This document shows positions 48,211-56,882 of a stretch of 64,000 bases of DNA, in pieces. The stretch spans positions 434,001 to 498,000 of the forward strand of contig CBDCYR010000002.1 of the NCBI GenBank assembly GCA_965224275.1, given 5' to 3'. A program made the position numbers and the translations under genes. The notes beneath the pieces were generated by a model. That model did no database searches. It worked only from the letters and a program-made list of their open reading frames with translations, and was not told where the DNA came from. Position 1 is the first letter of the stretch. Every line of letters begins with the position of its first letter. This stretch comes from CAUZWH01 sp965224275 (GTDB lineage Bacteria; Pseudomonadota; Alphaproteobacteria; SHVV01).

Positions 48211-49693
48211 CCCGTGATTAGGCCGACGCTGGGGCGACGGAAACCGCGCAGGTTGATCCGCCGCGCCGCATTTGGCGTCATCGCGGGCAAGCTCCAGCAA
48301 CGCGCTGATACCAGGCACAAAGAAATAGTCGCCGCCCCTCACCGACACAAAACGAGGCAGGTTGAATACCGGTCCCGGGCGCCCCGGAATAATGAACTGG
48401 TCGGCCACAGCGCCCGCATTGTCACCGATGAGCGGATCTTTACGATTGCCGGCTTGACCGACGAACTCACCGCGGTTCACCCACTGCTTCTGTAAGAACT
48501 CAAACTGCAAATCGATCCGAGCGTTAAACGCGACAAACAACAGCCCTCGCGCCTGACCATCATCCATTGAACCTGCTGGCAGGTAGGAGCCGTAAGGAAT
48601 GCCCCGACGGATCAGCCGATGACGATTGGCATCGTCACGGTACGCGGTATCACTCGGATTTAGTCTTCGGACGTGTGAACCAAACGGGCACCGCCGACCG
48701 TCGGGATCCTCTGTTTCGTAGCGAAAATCATTAAGCGACTCGCGCTCAACGGCGTTTGGCGCGTCAGGATTGCGAACCAGTGGCGCCCCGTTGGGCCAGC
48801 GCCCGACCATTTGCGCTGCTAGAAGCTCCCGTTGATCAGGGTCGTCGCGTTGCTTTGCCAAGGAAATTGCGAAACCCAACCACGTCCTGGCCAAGCTTTC
48901 GAAAGACCAAGTAGGTACTATTTCTTCTGAGCGCGTCGTTCGCTGGCGCCGGTTGCACGACGTCGTCCTCGTCGCGATATCCGAGAATGAATTCACCCGG
49001 CGCGATCGGCGCCCAGCTTTTGTCGCGTTGAGGTTTGCCGCCACCCGGCGCCGGCCGCTGCCCACCCAGGGAAACATAGGGTTGGCTGATCCCATCGCGG
49101 AATCCAAAATGTTCAATACGATAGGGCGTGCCTCGTTCGTCTTCGTCAAACAGGGCGGAACCGGATTCCACGTGGAGAATACGGTATCCCCTGCCGGCTT
49201 GGTCAGCTTCGAGTTGCTGACAATCTTCCTGAAAAAGTTCGGCATCGTGACCATGCAACGCAACGACGGCGTGAATATCGCGAGACCCGAGCGCTCCATC
49301 CCAATTCTCCAGGGCTGATTCGCCAGTGTCGCCGAGCGCGTGCGCGCGCGACGCCATGCCATCTCGAAACGGCTGCGGGAACGAGGCAAGGGTGTTCTCA
49401 TCAACCTTAAGGGTTCGAAGACCCTCAAGGGTGAAGGCCACGTTGATCGCGCTCTTGGAAGTGGCACCCCGTTTCGGACGCTCCCTCTCGCTGTGCAGGT
49501 AAACGTCGCCATCGGCAAAACGCCGTAAGGTCTTGCGAAACTCAACCACATCGGCGATCGCGAGGAAGTAATAGGCGGCGCGGTCGGCCGGCAACCCGCG
49601 CAGGATATTTATCTGAATGTCGTCGGTATGATCGGCCGGCGACAACGTGGCCTGAACACCCTCTGTTGACGTAGCGTCCTGTGAGTCACTCAT
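48211..49693 (-). pseudogene. Dyp-type heme peroxidase, frameshifted
   Basis: Dyp peroxidases oxidise diverse substrates with hydrogen peroxide. From the ATG at 49693 the frame has the GxxDG motif GFRDGISQP (Asp200 in this frame) and then shifts near 48850-48875. The other frame continues RDDPDQRELLAAQ and has the proximal-histidine motif CPFGSHVRRLNPSD and the C-terminal FFVPGISALLEL. One extra base (or two missing) restores one protein of about 494 residues. The second frame runs without a stop into the P450 start at 48210. The start overlaps the upstream companion gene's stop by eight bases. Confidence 0.85.
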
Positions 49694-50447
49694 CGTAAAC
49701 GCCCCCCGTGGCCGGGAAATTGACGCTATAGGATTGATTCTCAACCAGAAAATCATCGAACGCTTTTTCGAAACCGGGTGCCGTGCAACCTTCGGCGCCA
49801 CGGGTCTTGGCAACAAACGCGTCGAAAGCGAGTTTGAATCTCGCGAGTGCGTGGATCTCAGGAACGTTCAGATGGGGGTAGGCGTTGTAGAATGCGTGGG
49901 TCTTAATTTGGTGACGCTTGGCGTATTCCCAATAGGCGTCAAAATCGGCGGCGCCACCAACCGGGTACCCCTCACAGTTCCCCCAAATGCGATCGACGTC
50001 CTCGCCGAGGTTGACGGAAAAATCACGTAGGTAGGTTTTCATGTCGCCATCGAAATTCGAGGTGAAGTAGAGCCACGAGCGATGCCCGTAAGGGAGTCCC
50101 CCATTCGTCTCCAGTCTGCTTTCGTTGGCCTGTGGTTGCCGTTGATCGATCGCATCGACGGGGTGCAACGGATATCCGCTATATTGCAAATACTGACCGG
50201 GTCTTAGAACCATCCAACGTGCATAGTGAATGGTCGGCATGAGGCCGATCGGCGTTGGCGTGTTTGCGACAGCCCGCCTCTGGACCGAAGCCAGCACCGA
50301 CCAAAGTCGCTCTTCATACGTTCGCGCTTCACCAGGGATGAAACCAGGCTTTATGGGCGTGAACAATGTAACTTCACTAACCCCGCCGGCGGTCTTTGAG
50401 TCGACCCACTGATCGGTCAGGTAATGCGACTCCAGCGGTTGTGGCAT
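49686..50447 (-). CDS. Conserved companion protein of Dyp-peroxidase locus
   Basis: The 253-residue protein has no signal peptide. It carries motifs IHYARWMVL and LYFTSNFDGDM and WGNCEGYP, which I recall from proteins encoded beside Dyp peroxidases in other bacteria; the function is not known to me. GGGGGG lies five bases before the ATG at 50447; an upstream TTG frame to 50465 is not used. It is the first gene of the peroxidase/P450 unit and overlaps the peroxidase start. Confidence 0.7.
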   Translation of the reverse strand: MPQPLESHYLTDQWVDSKTAGGVSEVTLFTPIKPGFIPGEARTYEERLWSVLASVQRRAVANTPTPIGLMPTIHYARWMVLRPGQYLQYSGYPLHPVDAIDQRQPQANESRLETNGGLPYGHRSWLYFTSNFDGDMKTYLRDFSVNLGEDVDRIWGNCEGYPVGGAADFDAYWEYAKRHQIKTHAFYNAYPHLNVPEIHALARFKLAFDAFVAKTRGAEGCTAPGFEKAFDDFLVENQSYSVNFPATGGVYDE

Positions 50448-50553
50448 TGTTCCCCCCTTGCCCAACGCTCTACTTTTGGTTGTTAACCAAATCTGTTTAC
50501 TAAATCCGAGTCAATCGATGAGTTGCCCTTCGACGACCGACCCATAAGCCGAC

Positions 50554-51480
50554 CTAACGCTGGGAACCATCCTCAAATGGCTTGAGGACCGCGAAAAGCG
50601 TGTCATGAACCGGCGTTGCGATCCCGGCAGCATTCCCCAGCCGACATACCGAGCCCGACAACCAACTAAGTTCCAATTTTCGACCAGCTTCGAGATCTTG
50701 AAGCATCGAGGACTTCTGATCCGCGGGAAAGGTCTCAAGCAGGGCCATATGATCATCAACAAGCGTCGGAGACAGCTCAATGCCGATCGCTTTGGCAACA
50801 GCTGCCGTTTCGATCATCGCTGCGTACAAGGTCGCTTTTAGCGTTGGGTTTTCCCGCACCGTTCCCAGCGCTGAGCGGCATGCGGTGATCGTCCCGCTGG
50901 CTGCCGCCAGTAAAACGAATTTCCCCCATAGCTCGGCAACGATGTTTTCGGAGAGGTGAATATCGCACCCCGCCGCTTTGAAAGCATCGGCAGCACGCAC
51001 CGCTCGAGGCGATCTGCGCCCATCGAGTTCACCAAAAACGAAGCGCGCATAGCGCCCCAGGTGTCTCACCAGTCCCGGCTCCGGCACATCCGCGCCGGCG
51101 ACATTTGCAGAACCGGGAAGAACGTGGGACTCACCTATCTCGGCCGCAACGATGTCGGCGGCGTCGATGCCGTTCTGAAACGTAATGACCGCCGTTTCAT
51201 CACCGAGAAGCGGCCGGATCGCGCGCGCCGCAACAGCAGCATCACCTAGTTTGACGCAGAACAACACGGCCTCGACCTGCCCCACCTCGGCCGGGTCGGG
51301 ATTGGCAGCGATCGGGTGAATCGCTACGTCGCCAAGCGGACTCTGCAACCGAAGACCTTTCTCACGCAGCGCTTCAAGCTGTCGACCGCGGGCGATACAG
51401 GTGACGTCGTTGCCAGAAGACGCAAGACGTGCGGCCATATACCCACCCATTGCGCCAGTTCCCATTACGGCGATACGCAT
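50554..51480 (-). CDS. Ketopantoate-reductase-family protein 1
   Basis: The 308-residue protein has the NAD(P) loop GTGAMGG at the N-terminus (residues 7-13), FQNGI at about 100, and a C-terminal ApbA_C helical domain with KSSMLQDLEAGRKLEL. ApbA/PanE reduces ketopantoate in pantothenate synthesis, but tandem paralogues like this often act on other 2-keto acids. It follows its paralogue at 51513 after 32 bases. Confidence 0.85.
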   Translation of the reverse strand: MRIAVMGTGAMGGYMAARLASSGNDVTCIARGRQLEALREKGLRLQSPLGDVAIHPIAANPDPAEVGQVEAVLFCVKLGDAAVAARAIRPLLGDETAVITFQNGIDAADIVAAEIGESHVLPGSANVAGADVPEPGLVRHLGRYARFVFGELDGRRSPRAVRAADAFKAAGCDIHLSENIVAELWGKFVLLAAASGTITACRSALGTVRENPTLKATLYAAMIETAAVAKAIGIELSPTLVDDHMALLETFPADQKSSMLQDLEAGRKLELSWLSGSVCRLGNAAGIATPVHDTLFAVLKPFEDGSQR

Positions 51481-51512
51481 CTCACACCTTCCCTGCCACG
51501 ATTCCGTAAAAA

Positions 51513-52430
51513 CTAAGCCCCGTTAACCCAAGGCCTCAATGCGCCGGTCAGGGCGTCGCTCACCGGGGTCGAAATGCCTCGGGCGCGTCCAAGACGGGCA
51601 ACAGCTCCCGACAACCACGGCAGTTCGAGCGGCTTGCCGGCATCTAAGTCAAACGCCATCGATGCCCTCTGGCCCGCTGGGAAGCCCTCGGCTACTTGCA
51701 TCTGTCGCTCGACGATGTCCGCTGGAAGTTCAACGGCGTACGCGCGAGCCACCGACGCCGCCTCGATCATGGCCGCCTCCAACACGTTGCGTTGCTCTGG
51801 ATTCGCAACAACCTCGGACATCGACGAACGGAACGCCGCGTTGGTCCCGCTGGCGGCCGAAATAAAAACAAACTTTGCCCATAGAACCCGCATGATCGCG
51901 TCCGATGCCTGGCAATCGAGCCCAGCGCCAATAAATGCTTCGCTTATCGAGTTGACGCGTTGCGAGTGGCCGCCATCCAGCTCGCCAAACGCAAACCTGG
52001 CTAGCGAGCCGCCGTGGCGTATGACGCCAGGTGCATCGATGACCGCGCTGATAAAGGCGGCACCGCCGACGACATGGCCGCTGCCGACCAGTCGTTCGAG
52101 CAGTTCGGGACTTTCGATGCCGTTCTGAAACGTAATGACTGCCGTGTCGCTCTTCAGCAACGGCATGATTTCGCCGACCGCACTCTCGTTATCGGGAATC
52201 TTAACCGTCACGAACACCGCGTCGACCGGCTCGTGGTCTGCGCCATGATCGGTGGCGACCAATTTATCAATGGCGGCATCGCCAAGGTCGCTCCGTAAAA
52301 CCAGCCCTCGACGCTGCAGCGCCACCAGATGGTCCCCGCGCGCAAAGCAGAGGACGTCGTGTCCTGCCGTCGCCAAGCGCGCCGCTAGATAGCCGCCTAC
52401 TGCGCCCGTCGCCATCACGGCAAATCTCAT
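51513..52430 (-). CDS. Ketopantoate-reductase-family protein 2
   Basis: The 305-residue paralogue has the cofactor loop ATGAVGG at 7-13, FQNGIES, and the C-terminal QRASMAFDLDAGKPLEL segment. It is transcribed first of the pair. Which, if either, is the true PanE cannot be told; no panB, panC or panD is nearby. Confidence 0.85.
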   Translation of the reverse strand: MRFAVMATGAVGGYLAARLATAGHDVLCFARGDHLVALQRRGLVLRSDLGDAAIDKLVATDHGADHEPVDAVFVTVKIPDNESAVGEIMPLLKSDTAVITFQNGIESPELLERLVGSGHVVGGAAFISAVIDAPGVIRHGGSLARFAFGELDGGHSQRVNSISEAFIGAGLDCQASDAIMRVLWAKFVFISAASGTNAAFRSSMSEVVANPEQRNVLEAAMIEAASVARAYAVELPADIVERQMQVAEGFPAGQRASMAFDLDAGKPLELPWLSGAVARLGRARGISTPVSDALTGALRPWVNGA

Positions 52431-52532
52431 GGTTCCCCCGTCGTTGATGGCCGCGGACTTGGTTCGTCGGGCGGCGCTACAACAGCTATGTTAGCGTTTT
52501 CCGCGCCCGTTTATTCAAGATCGAGCCTCCCA

Positions 52533-53729
52533 GTGACCGACCGAGATCTATCCAAACCGCTGGTGTTTGTCATTGCCGGGGAAGCTTCCGGTGACAACCT
52601 CGCGGCCAAGTTAATGGCGGCGCTGCGTCGCAAAACCAGCGACAACATTCGCTTCGCAGGCGTCGGCGGAGACGCCATGGCAGCTCAGGGTCTAAGCAGC
52701 CTGTTTCCGATGCAGGATCTATCTCTGATGGGTATGGCGGAGATTCTTCCACACCTGCCGCGGCTTATTCGGCACCTGCGTAGCACCACAGCGGCAATCC
52801 AAAATCTTGCGCCCTCGGTTGTGGTCACCGTCGATTCTCCCGGCTTTTCATTCCGCGTCGCCAAGCGGATTCGCCAACTCGACATTCCCCTCGTCCACTA
52901 TGTCGCGCCGCAATTGTGGGCCTGGCGACCGGAGCGGGGCCATGAACTCGCGGGCATGATCGATCATTTGCTCGCGCTGCTACCATTCGAACCGGAGTTC
53001 TTTAAGACCTACGGCGTCCCCTGCACATTCGTTGGCCATCCGGCCGTCGAGGCCGGCCTCGCCGATGGCGACGGCGCCAAGTTTCGCGCGCAGCACGGAA
53101 TCGCCGAAGCCGCGCCCATCATCGCAGTGCTTCCCGGTAGCCGTCGCACCGAAGTACGCCGCCTGCTGCCGGTATTCGGACGCGCGCTCGACATCCTCGC
53201 GGTCCAAAATCCTCAAATTCATGCGGTTATCCCAACCGTCAATGCAGTGGCTGATAGCGTCCGTCAAGCTGTCGCACAGTGGACGATCCCCGCCAGCGTC
53301 GTCAGCGATCGTGCTGAGAAAATTGATGCGTTCGCCGCCAGTATCACCGCTATCACCAAGTCGGGGACCGTCACGCTGGAGCTGGCGCTTGCCGGCGTGC
53401 CCATGGTTGTTTCGTATAAAGTGAGTCCGCTTACTGCGCTGTTGGTGCGCCGCTTGCTTCGGGTCGATGATGTCGCGCTGGTCAATCTCTTGGCCGGCGA
53501 GCGTCTCGTGCCTGAGTTCCTCCAAGACCGCTGTACGCCTGAGGCTCTAGCGACGGCGGTTTCGGAACTGCTTAGTCAACCGGAGAAGAGGCAAAAGCAA
53601 AAGGCTGGGCTCGCCGCTGCCGTCGAGACGCTCGGTCATGGATCGCCGGGGCCGAGCGAGCGCGCCGCTGACGTTGTTGTCTCGTGGATGGAACGCGGAT
53701 CGTCCCCGCGCAAGAGGGCTTCGAGGTGA
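52533..53729 (+). CDS. lpxB: Lipid-A-disaccharide synthase
   Basis: LpxB joins UDP-2,3-diacylglucosamine and lipid X to make the lipid A disaccharide on the inner membrane. The GT19 protein shows VIAGEASGDNLAAKLM at the start, GVGGDAMAAQG, VDSPGFSFRVAKR, and the C-terminal TKSGTVTLELAL and VPMVVSYKVS. I favour the GTG at 52533 (398 residues), since the family begins just before the AGExSGD motif. An in-frame ATG at 52488 adds 15 residues. Neither start has a clear ribosome site. No other lpx gene is beside it here. Confidence 0.94.
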   Translation: MTDRDLSKPLVFVIAGEASGDNLAAKLMAALRRKTSDNIRFAGVGGDAMAAQGLSSLFPMQDLSLMGMAEILPHLPRLIRHLRSTTAAIQNLAPSVVVTVDSPGFSFRVAKRIRQLDIPLVHYVAPQLWAWRPERGHELAGMIDHLLALLPFEPEFFKTYGVPCTFVGHPAVEAGLADGDGAKFRAQHGIAEAAPIIAVLPGSRRTEVRRLLPVFGRALDILAVQNPQIHAVIPTVNAVADSVRQAVAQWTIPASVVSDRAEKIDAFAASITAITKSGTVTLELALAGVPMVVSYKVSPLTALLVRRLLRVDDVALVNLLAGERLVPEFLQDRCTPEALATAVSELLSQPEKRQKQKAGLAAAVETLGHGSPGPSERAADVVVSWMERGSSPRKRASR

Positions 53730-53739
53730 GTCCGCTCGT

Positions 53740-54720
53740 TCAGCCGCATTGATCAACCTCAGCTACAAAAGCGGCGTGGGCGCGTAGCGATTCGTTAACC
53801 ATGAGAGCCGCTTCCAACGCGCGCAGGCCGTCCTTTCCGGACACCAATGGCGGTGTCCCTTCGATCACGGAGGTGAGAAACGCATCGATTTCGCGTTTGA
53901 GCGCGTCGCCCTCCTCGTAGACCTCCTCCTTGATATCCACATCGGGAACGCCCGGCATCAACTCCCGGCCGCTATTACTCTTGCGGATGGCTCGCACGCG
54001 GCTGGCGTCGAAATCAATCGTGAAGTAGGCGTCACCCTGAAAAATGCGCATCTTGCGCTCGGTCTTGAGGCTGATTCTGCTGGCTGTAATAGTTGCGACA
54101 CACCCGTTTGCAAATTTGAGGCGGGCGTTGGCAATGTCCTCGGTTTCAGAGATGACCGGCGCCCCGGCGGCGTCAACCGACACAAGCGGCGCGTCGACCA
54201 GAGTGAGGACCAAGTCAAGATCGTGCACCATCAGATCGAGAATCACGTTGACGTCCGTACCGCGAGTCTTGAACGGCGCAATACGCACGGCATCGATAAA
54301 CAGCGGTCGCGCCACGTCCGCGCTGAGCCGCTCGACCACGTCGTAGAAGCGCGGGAGATGGCCAACCTGGAGAACGACGCCACGCTTTTGCGCCAGCTCA
54401 ATCATCCGCGTCGCACTGTCAACATCGTGTGCAATCGGCTTCTCAACGAGAACGTGGCAGGCTGAATCAAGAAATGGGGTGGCGACCTCTTCATGGAGGC
54501 TGGTCGGCACAGCGATCGAGACCGCGTCAACTTCGCCGATCAGATCGCGGTAATCAGTGACCGCTTGAGTTCCATGCAGGCTCGCGATCTCTTGCGCGCG
54601 ACCGAGATCGACGTCGGCGACCGCAACGAGTTCGGCCCGCGGCAGTGTGGCTGCTTTTTCGGCGTGATAAGCGCCGAAATGTCCAACGCCGATCACGGCC
54701 ATTTTTACCGGTGGCGGCAT
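53740..54720 (-). CDS. Gfo/Idh/MocA-family oxidoreductase
   Basis: The 326-residue NAD(P)-dependent sugar oxidoreductase has VIGVGHFGAYHAEKA near the N-terminus, the EKPIA motif with likely catalytic Lys, and the C-terminal domain beginning DLMVHDLDLVL. It is convergent with lpxB, ten bases apart. In some bacteria a Gfo/Idh enzyme, GnnA, oxidises UDP-GlcNAc for amide-linked lipid A. That role would fit the neighbour, but no partner aminotransferase gene is seen. GGGG precedes the ATG at 54720; a GTG at 54729 is possible. Confidence 0.85.
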   Translation of the reverse strand: MPPPVKMAVIGVGHFGAYHAEKAATLPRAELVAVADVDLGRAQEIASLHGTQAVTDYRDLIGEVDAVSIAVPTSLHEEVATPFLDSACHVLVEKPIAHDVDSATRMIELAQKRGVVLQVGHLPRFYDVVERLSADVARPLFIDAVRIAPFKTRGTDVNVILDLMVHDLDLVLTLVDAPLVSVDAAGAPVISETEDIANARLKFANGCVATITASRISLKTERKMRIFQGDAYFTIDFDASRVRAIRKSNSGRELMPGVPDVDIKEEVYEEGDALKREIDAFLTSVIEGTPPLVSGKDGLRALEAALMVNESLRAHAAFVAEVDQCG

Positions 54721-54760
54721 CGTCCCCACCCCCGCACCTCATTCATCTCTTGGCGTCGTA

Positions 54761-55495
54761 TCACGCCGGGTCCAATAGCGCTGCGCGCGTGGCATCGTCG
54801 AGTTTCTCTGATCCTTCGCGCAGAACGCGCTGGCTGGATTTGCCTTTCCAAGCGGTCAGAAATTTCGTCACCATACCGGCGTCGCTCTTCGAAGCCTCGC
54901 GAAGCACCCAACCCAACGCCTTCTGGATCATTTTGTCGTCGTCCGCCATGACCGGCTCGCACACCTGAAGCGTCTCCGCGGCCAGTTTACGTCCCTTCTG
55001 GTTGAGGCTGGTGGCACTGGCAAGGGCGGCGCGTCGGCGCCAACGGTTCGGGCTTCGTGCCCAGGCTACCAGCGTTGCCACACGGGTCAGATCTGCACCC
55101 ACCAGTTCATCAATGACCCCCATCGAAAGTTGATCGCAGACTTCCCAATCCTCGATCCCATCGACCCACCCTTCCACGCGCTCCCAGGCGATTTCAGCGA
55201 GCGCTTTGCGGCGCCCTGCCAGTAAAACAGTGGCAAACAACAGCTCTTCACGGCAGCGTCGTACAAAGGCGAGGTCAAGCAACGCCATCATCGTTGTGCT
55301 CGAAAGATCGGTGTGCTCGGCGCGAAATTCCTTCGCAAGTGCCCGGATGGCCGGAACCCGCACTCCGATAATCTCAATTTCGGTAGGAACCAGTTTCGAA
55401 ATCTTTTTTCGGTAGTCCTGGTCGGCTTGGCGCTCAAGGCGATCGCGTATCGTTACTGCAAGGCGCTTGATTTCGGTGGTTGTCGGTTCTGCCAT
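54761..55495 (-). CDS. DNA alkylation repair protein, AlkD-like
   Basis: AlkD-type proteins are HEAT-repeat DNA glycosylases that remove bulky or positively charged alkylated bases. The 244-residue protein is mostly helical, with repeats around VEGWVDGIEDWEVCDQLS and WARSPNRWRRRAALASA, and IQKALGWVLREASK near the C-terminus, which are typical. I used the ATG at 55495 because the upstream frame to 55573 is not native and would overlap the divergent Rieske gene. Confidence 0.88.
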   Translation of the reverse strand: MAEPTTTEIKRLAVTIRDRLERQADQDYRKKISKLVPTEIEIIGVRVPAIRALAKEFRAEHTDLSSTTMMALLDLAFVRRCREELLFATVLLAGRRKALAEIAWERVEGWVDGIEDWEVCDQLSMGVIDELVGADLTRVATLVAWARSPNRWRRRAALASATSLNQKGRKLAAETLQVCEPVMADDDKMIQKALGWVLREASKSDAGMVTKFLTAWKGKSSQRVLREGSEKLDDATRAALLDPA

Positions 55496-55557
55496 TGGTG
55501 TTCCGGGCAGGGTGCGAAAAATGGGCTGCGCTATTGGGCTCTGATAACCTAGCAACC

Positions 55558-56730
55558 ATGTCCAAGATCGCACCAGACCTTCCGGCCGCTGCCGGGTTTC
55601 ATCCGGACCCGGAACTTTCCTACACGATCCCCGGTCACTATTACTACGATCCGGCGATCTTCGCGCGTGAGATCGAAGAGATTTTCCTCAAGACCTGGCA
55701 ATTCGCCGGCTATCGGAGCGATCTGGCGCAGCCCGGAGACTATTTGACATTTCGCTGGTTCGATCAGAACGTCGTTGTTGTGCGTGGCAAAGACGGCCAA
55801 CTACGGGGCTTCCACAATGTTTGCCAGCACCGCGGCCATGAACTTGTTCCCGACGGTGGCGGCAATCTATCTATCTTCACCTGCCCCTACCACGCGTGGA
55901 GTTACGACACGCAAGGCCGGCTTAAGGCGGCTGGAAATGCGGAAAACGTTAAGTTGTTCGACCACGCCGAGTTTTCCTTGCGCGAGGTGCGCGTCGAGGA
56001 GTTTGCTCACATGGTGTTCGTCAATTTCGACGACAAGGCGCCGTCCCTCGATAGCTTGGCGGGCGCGATGGCGGCGGAGTTTCGTGCCGCGGTTCCGCGC
56101 TTTGACGACCTCAAACTCGTGCGGCGCGACCCCTATGAATTCCAGGCCAACTGGAAATTCATTTTTGATGCCATGGAATGTTATCACTGCCCCCACATCC
56201 ATCCGCAATCCGGCTATGGCCGCAGGGATGGATTCCTCGAACCAAGTTTCGAGATCACATCGTTTCCCTATTGGGCGCGCCACGTCGTGCGGGGCAATCC
56301 CGACACCATCGCCAACAAGCCCGAAAACGTCCCCTATGCGCTCGATCGCGCACCGGAAATCAAGGACGTGACAATCTGGTGGCTATGGCCCAATCATTTT
56401 TTCATGACCCACATCGGCGCGCCCAATTTCAAGGTTATGCATGCCACCCCAATAGGGCCGGCGCACTCCCGCGAGACGATGGATAACTTCTGCCTCAACG
56501 ACCCCCCGACAGACAAGGATTGGGCCCAGATCGACCGCTTTCGCGACCTGTCCCAAGCCCAGGATATCGCGCCGATGGAGGCCCAACAGCGCGGCATTCG
56601 ATCGCGCGCCTACCGGCACGGGCGTTTGATGGTCGACGCCGCGCGCTCATGGCGGTCCGAGCATGGGGTTCATCACTTTCATCAGCTACTATGGGAGACC
56701 CTGAACCGCCCCGACGATCCGGCGCGATAA
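55558..56730 (+). CDS. Rieske ring-hydroxylating-type oxygenase, alpha subunit
   Basis: The 390-residue protein has Rieske ligands Cys89, His91, Cys109 and His112, and a mononuclear iron site in FDAMECYHCPHIH with His210 and His215. It is distinct from the Rieske protein at 11733; the two share only family motifs. The ATG at 55558 starts MSKIAPDLPAAAGF; an upstream frame to 55480 would overlap the divergent gene. No reductase gene lies nearby. Confidence 0.9.
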   Translation: MSKIAPDLPAAAGFHPDPELSYTIPGHYYYDPAIFAREIEEIFLKTWQFAGYRSDLAQPGDYLTFRWFDQNVVVVRGKDGQLRGFHNVCQHRGHELVPDGGGNLSIFTCPYHAWSYDTQGRLKAAGNAENVKLFDHAEFSLREVRVEEFAHMVFVNFDDKAPSLDSLAGAMAAEFRAAVPRFDDLKLVRRDPYEFQANWKFIFDAMECYHCPHIHPQSGYGRRDGFLEPSFEITSFPYWARHVVRGNPDTIANKPENVPYALDRAPEIKDVTIWWLWPNHFFMTHIGAPNFKVMHATPIGPAHSRETMDNFCLNDPPTDKDWAQIDRFRDLSQAQDIAPMEAQQRGIRSRAYRHGRLMVDAARSWRSEHGVHHFHQLLWETLNRPDDPAR

Positions 56731-56882
56731 TCTCAATCGTTTGGAATCTAACGGTTTTCTCGGAGATTTGAACCGCGGCGACAGCGCCCCATTTGCCACC
56801 TGACTCCTACCTCTTTGGATAAACCCGCGGATAAATGGGGGTAACACCTAGTTTTGTAGTGGAATACCAGTATAATCGAGCC

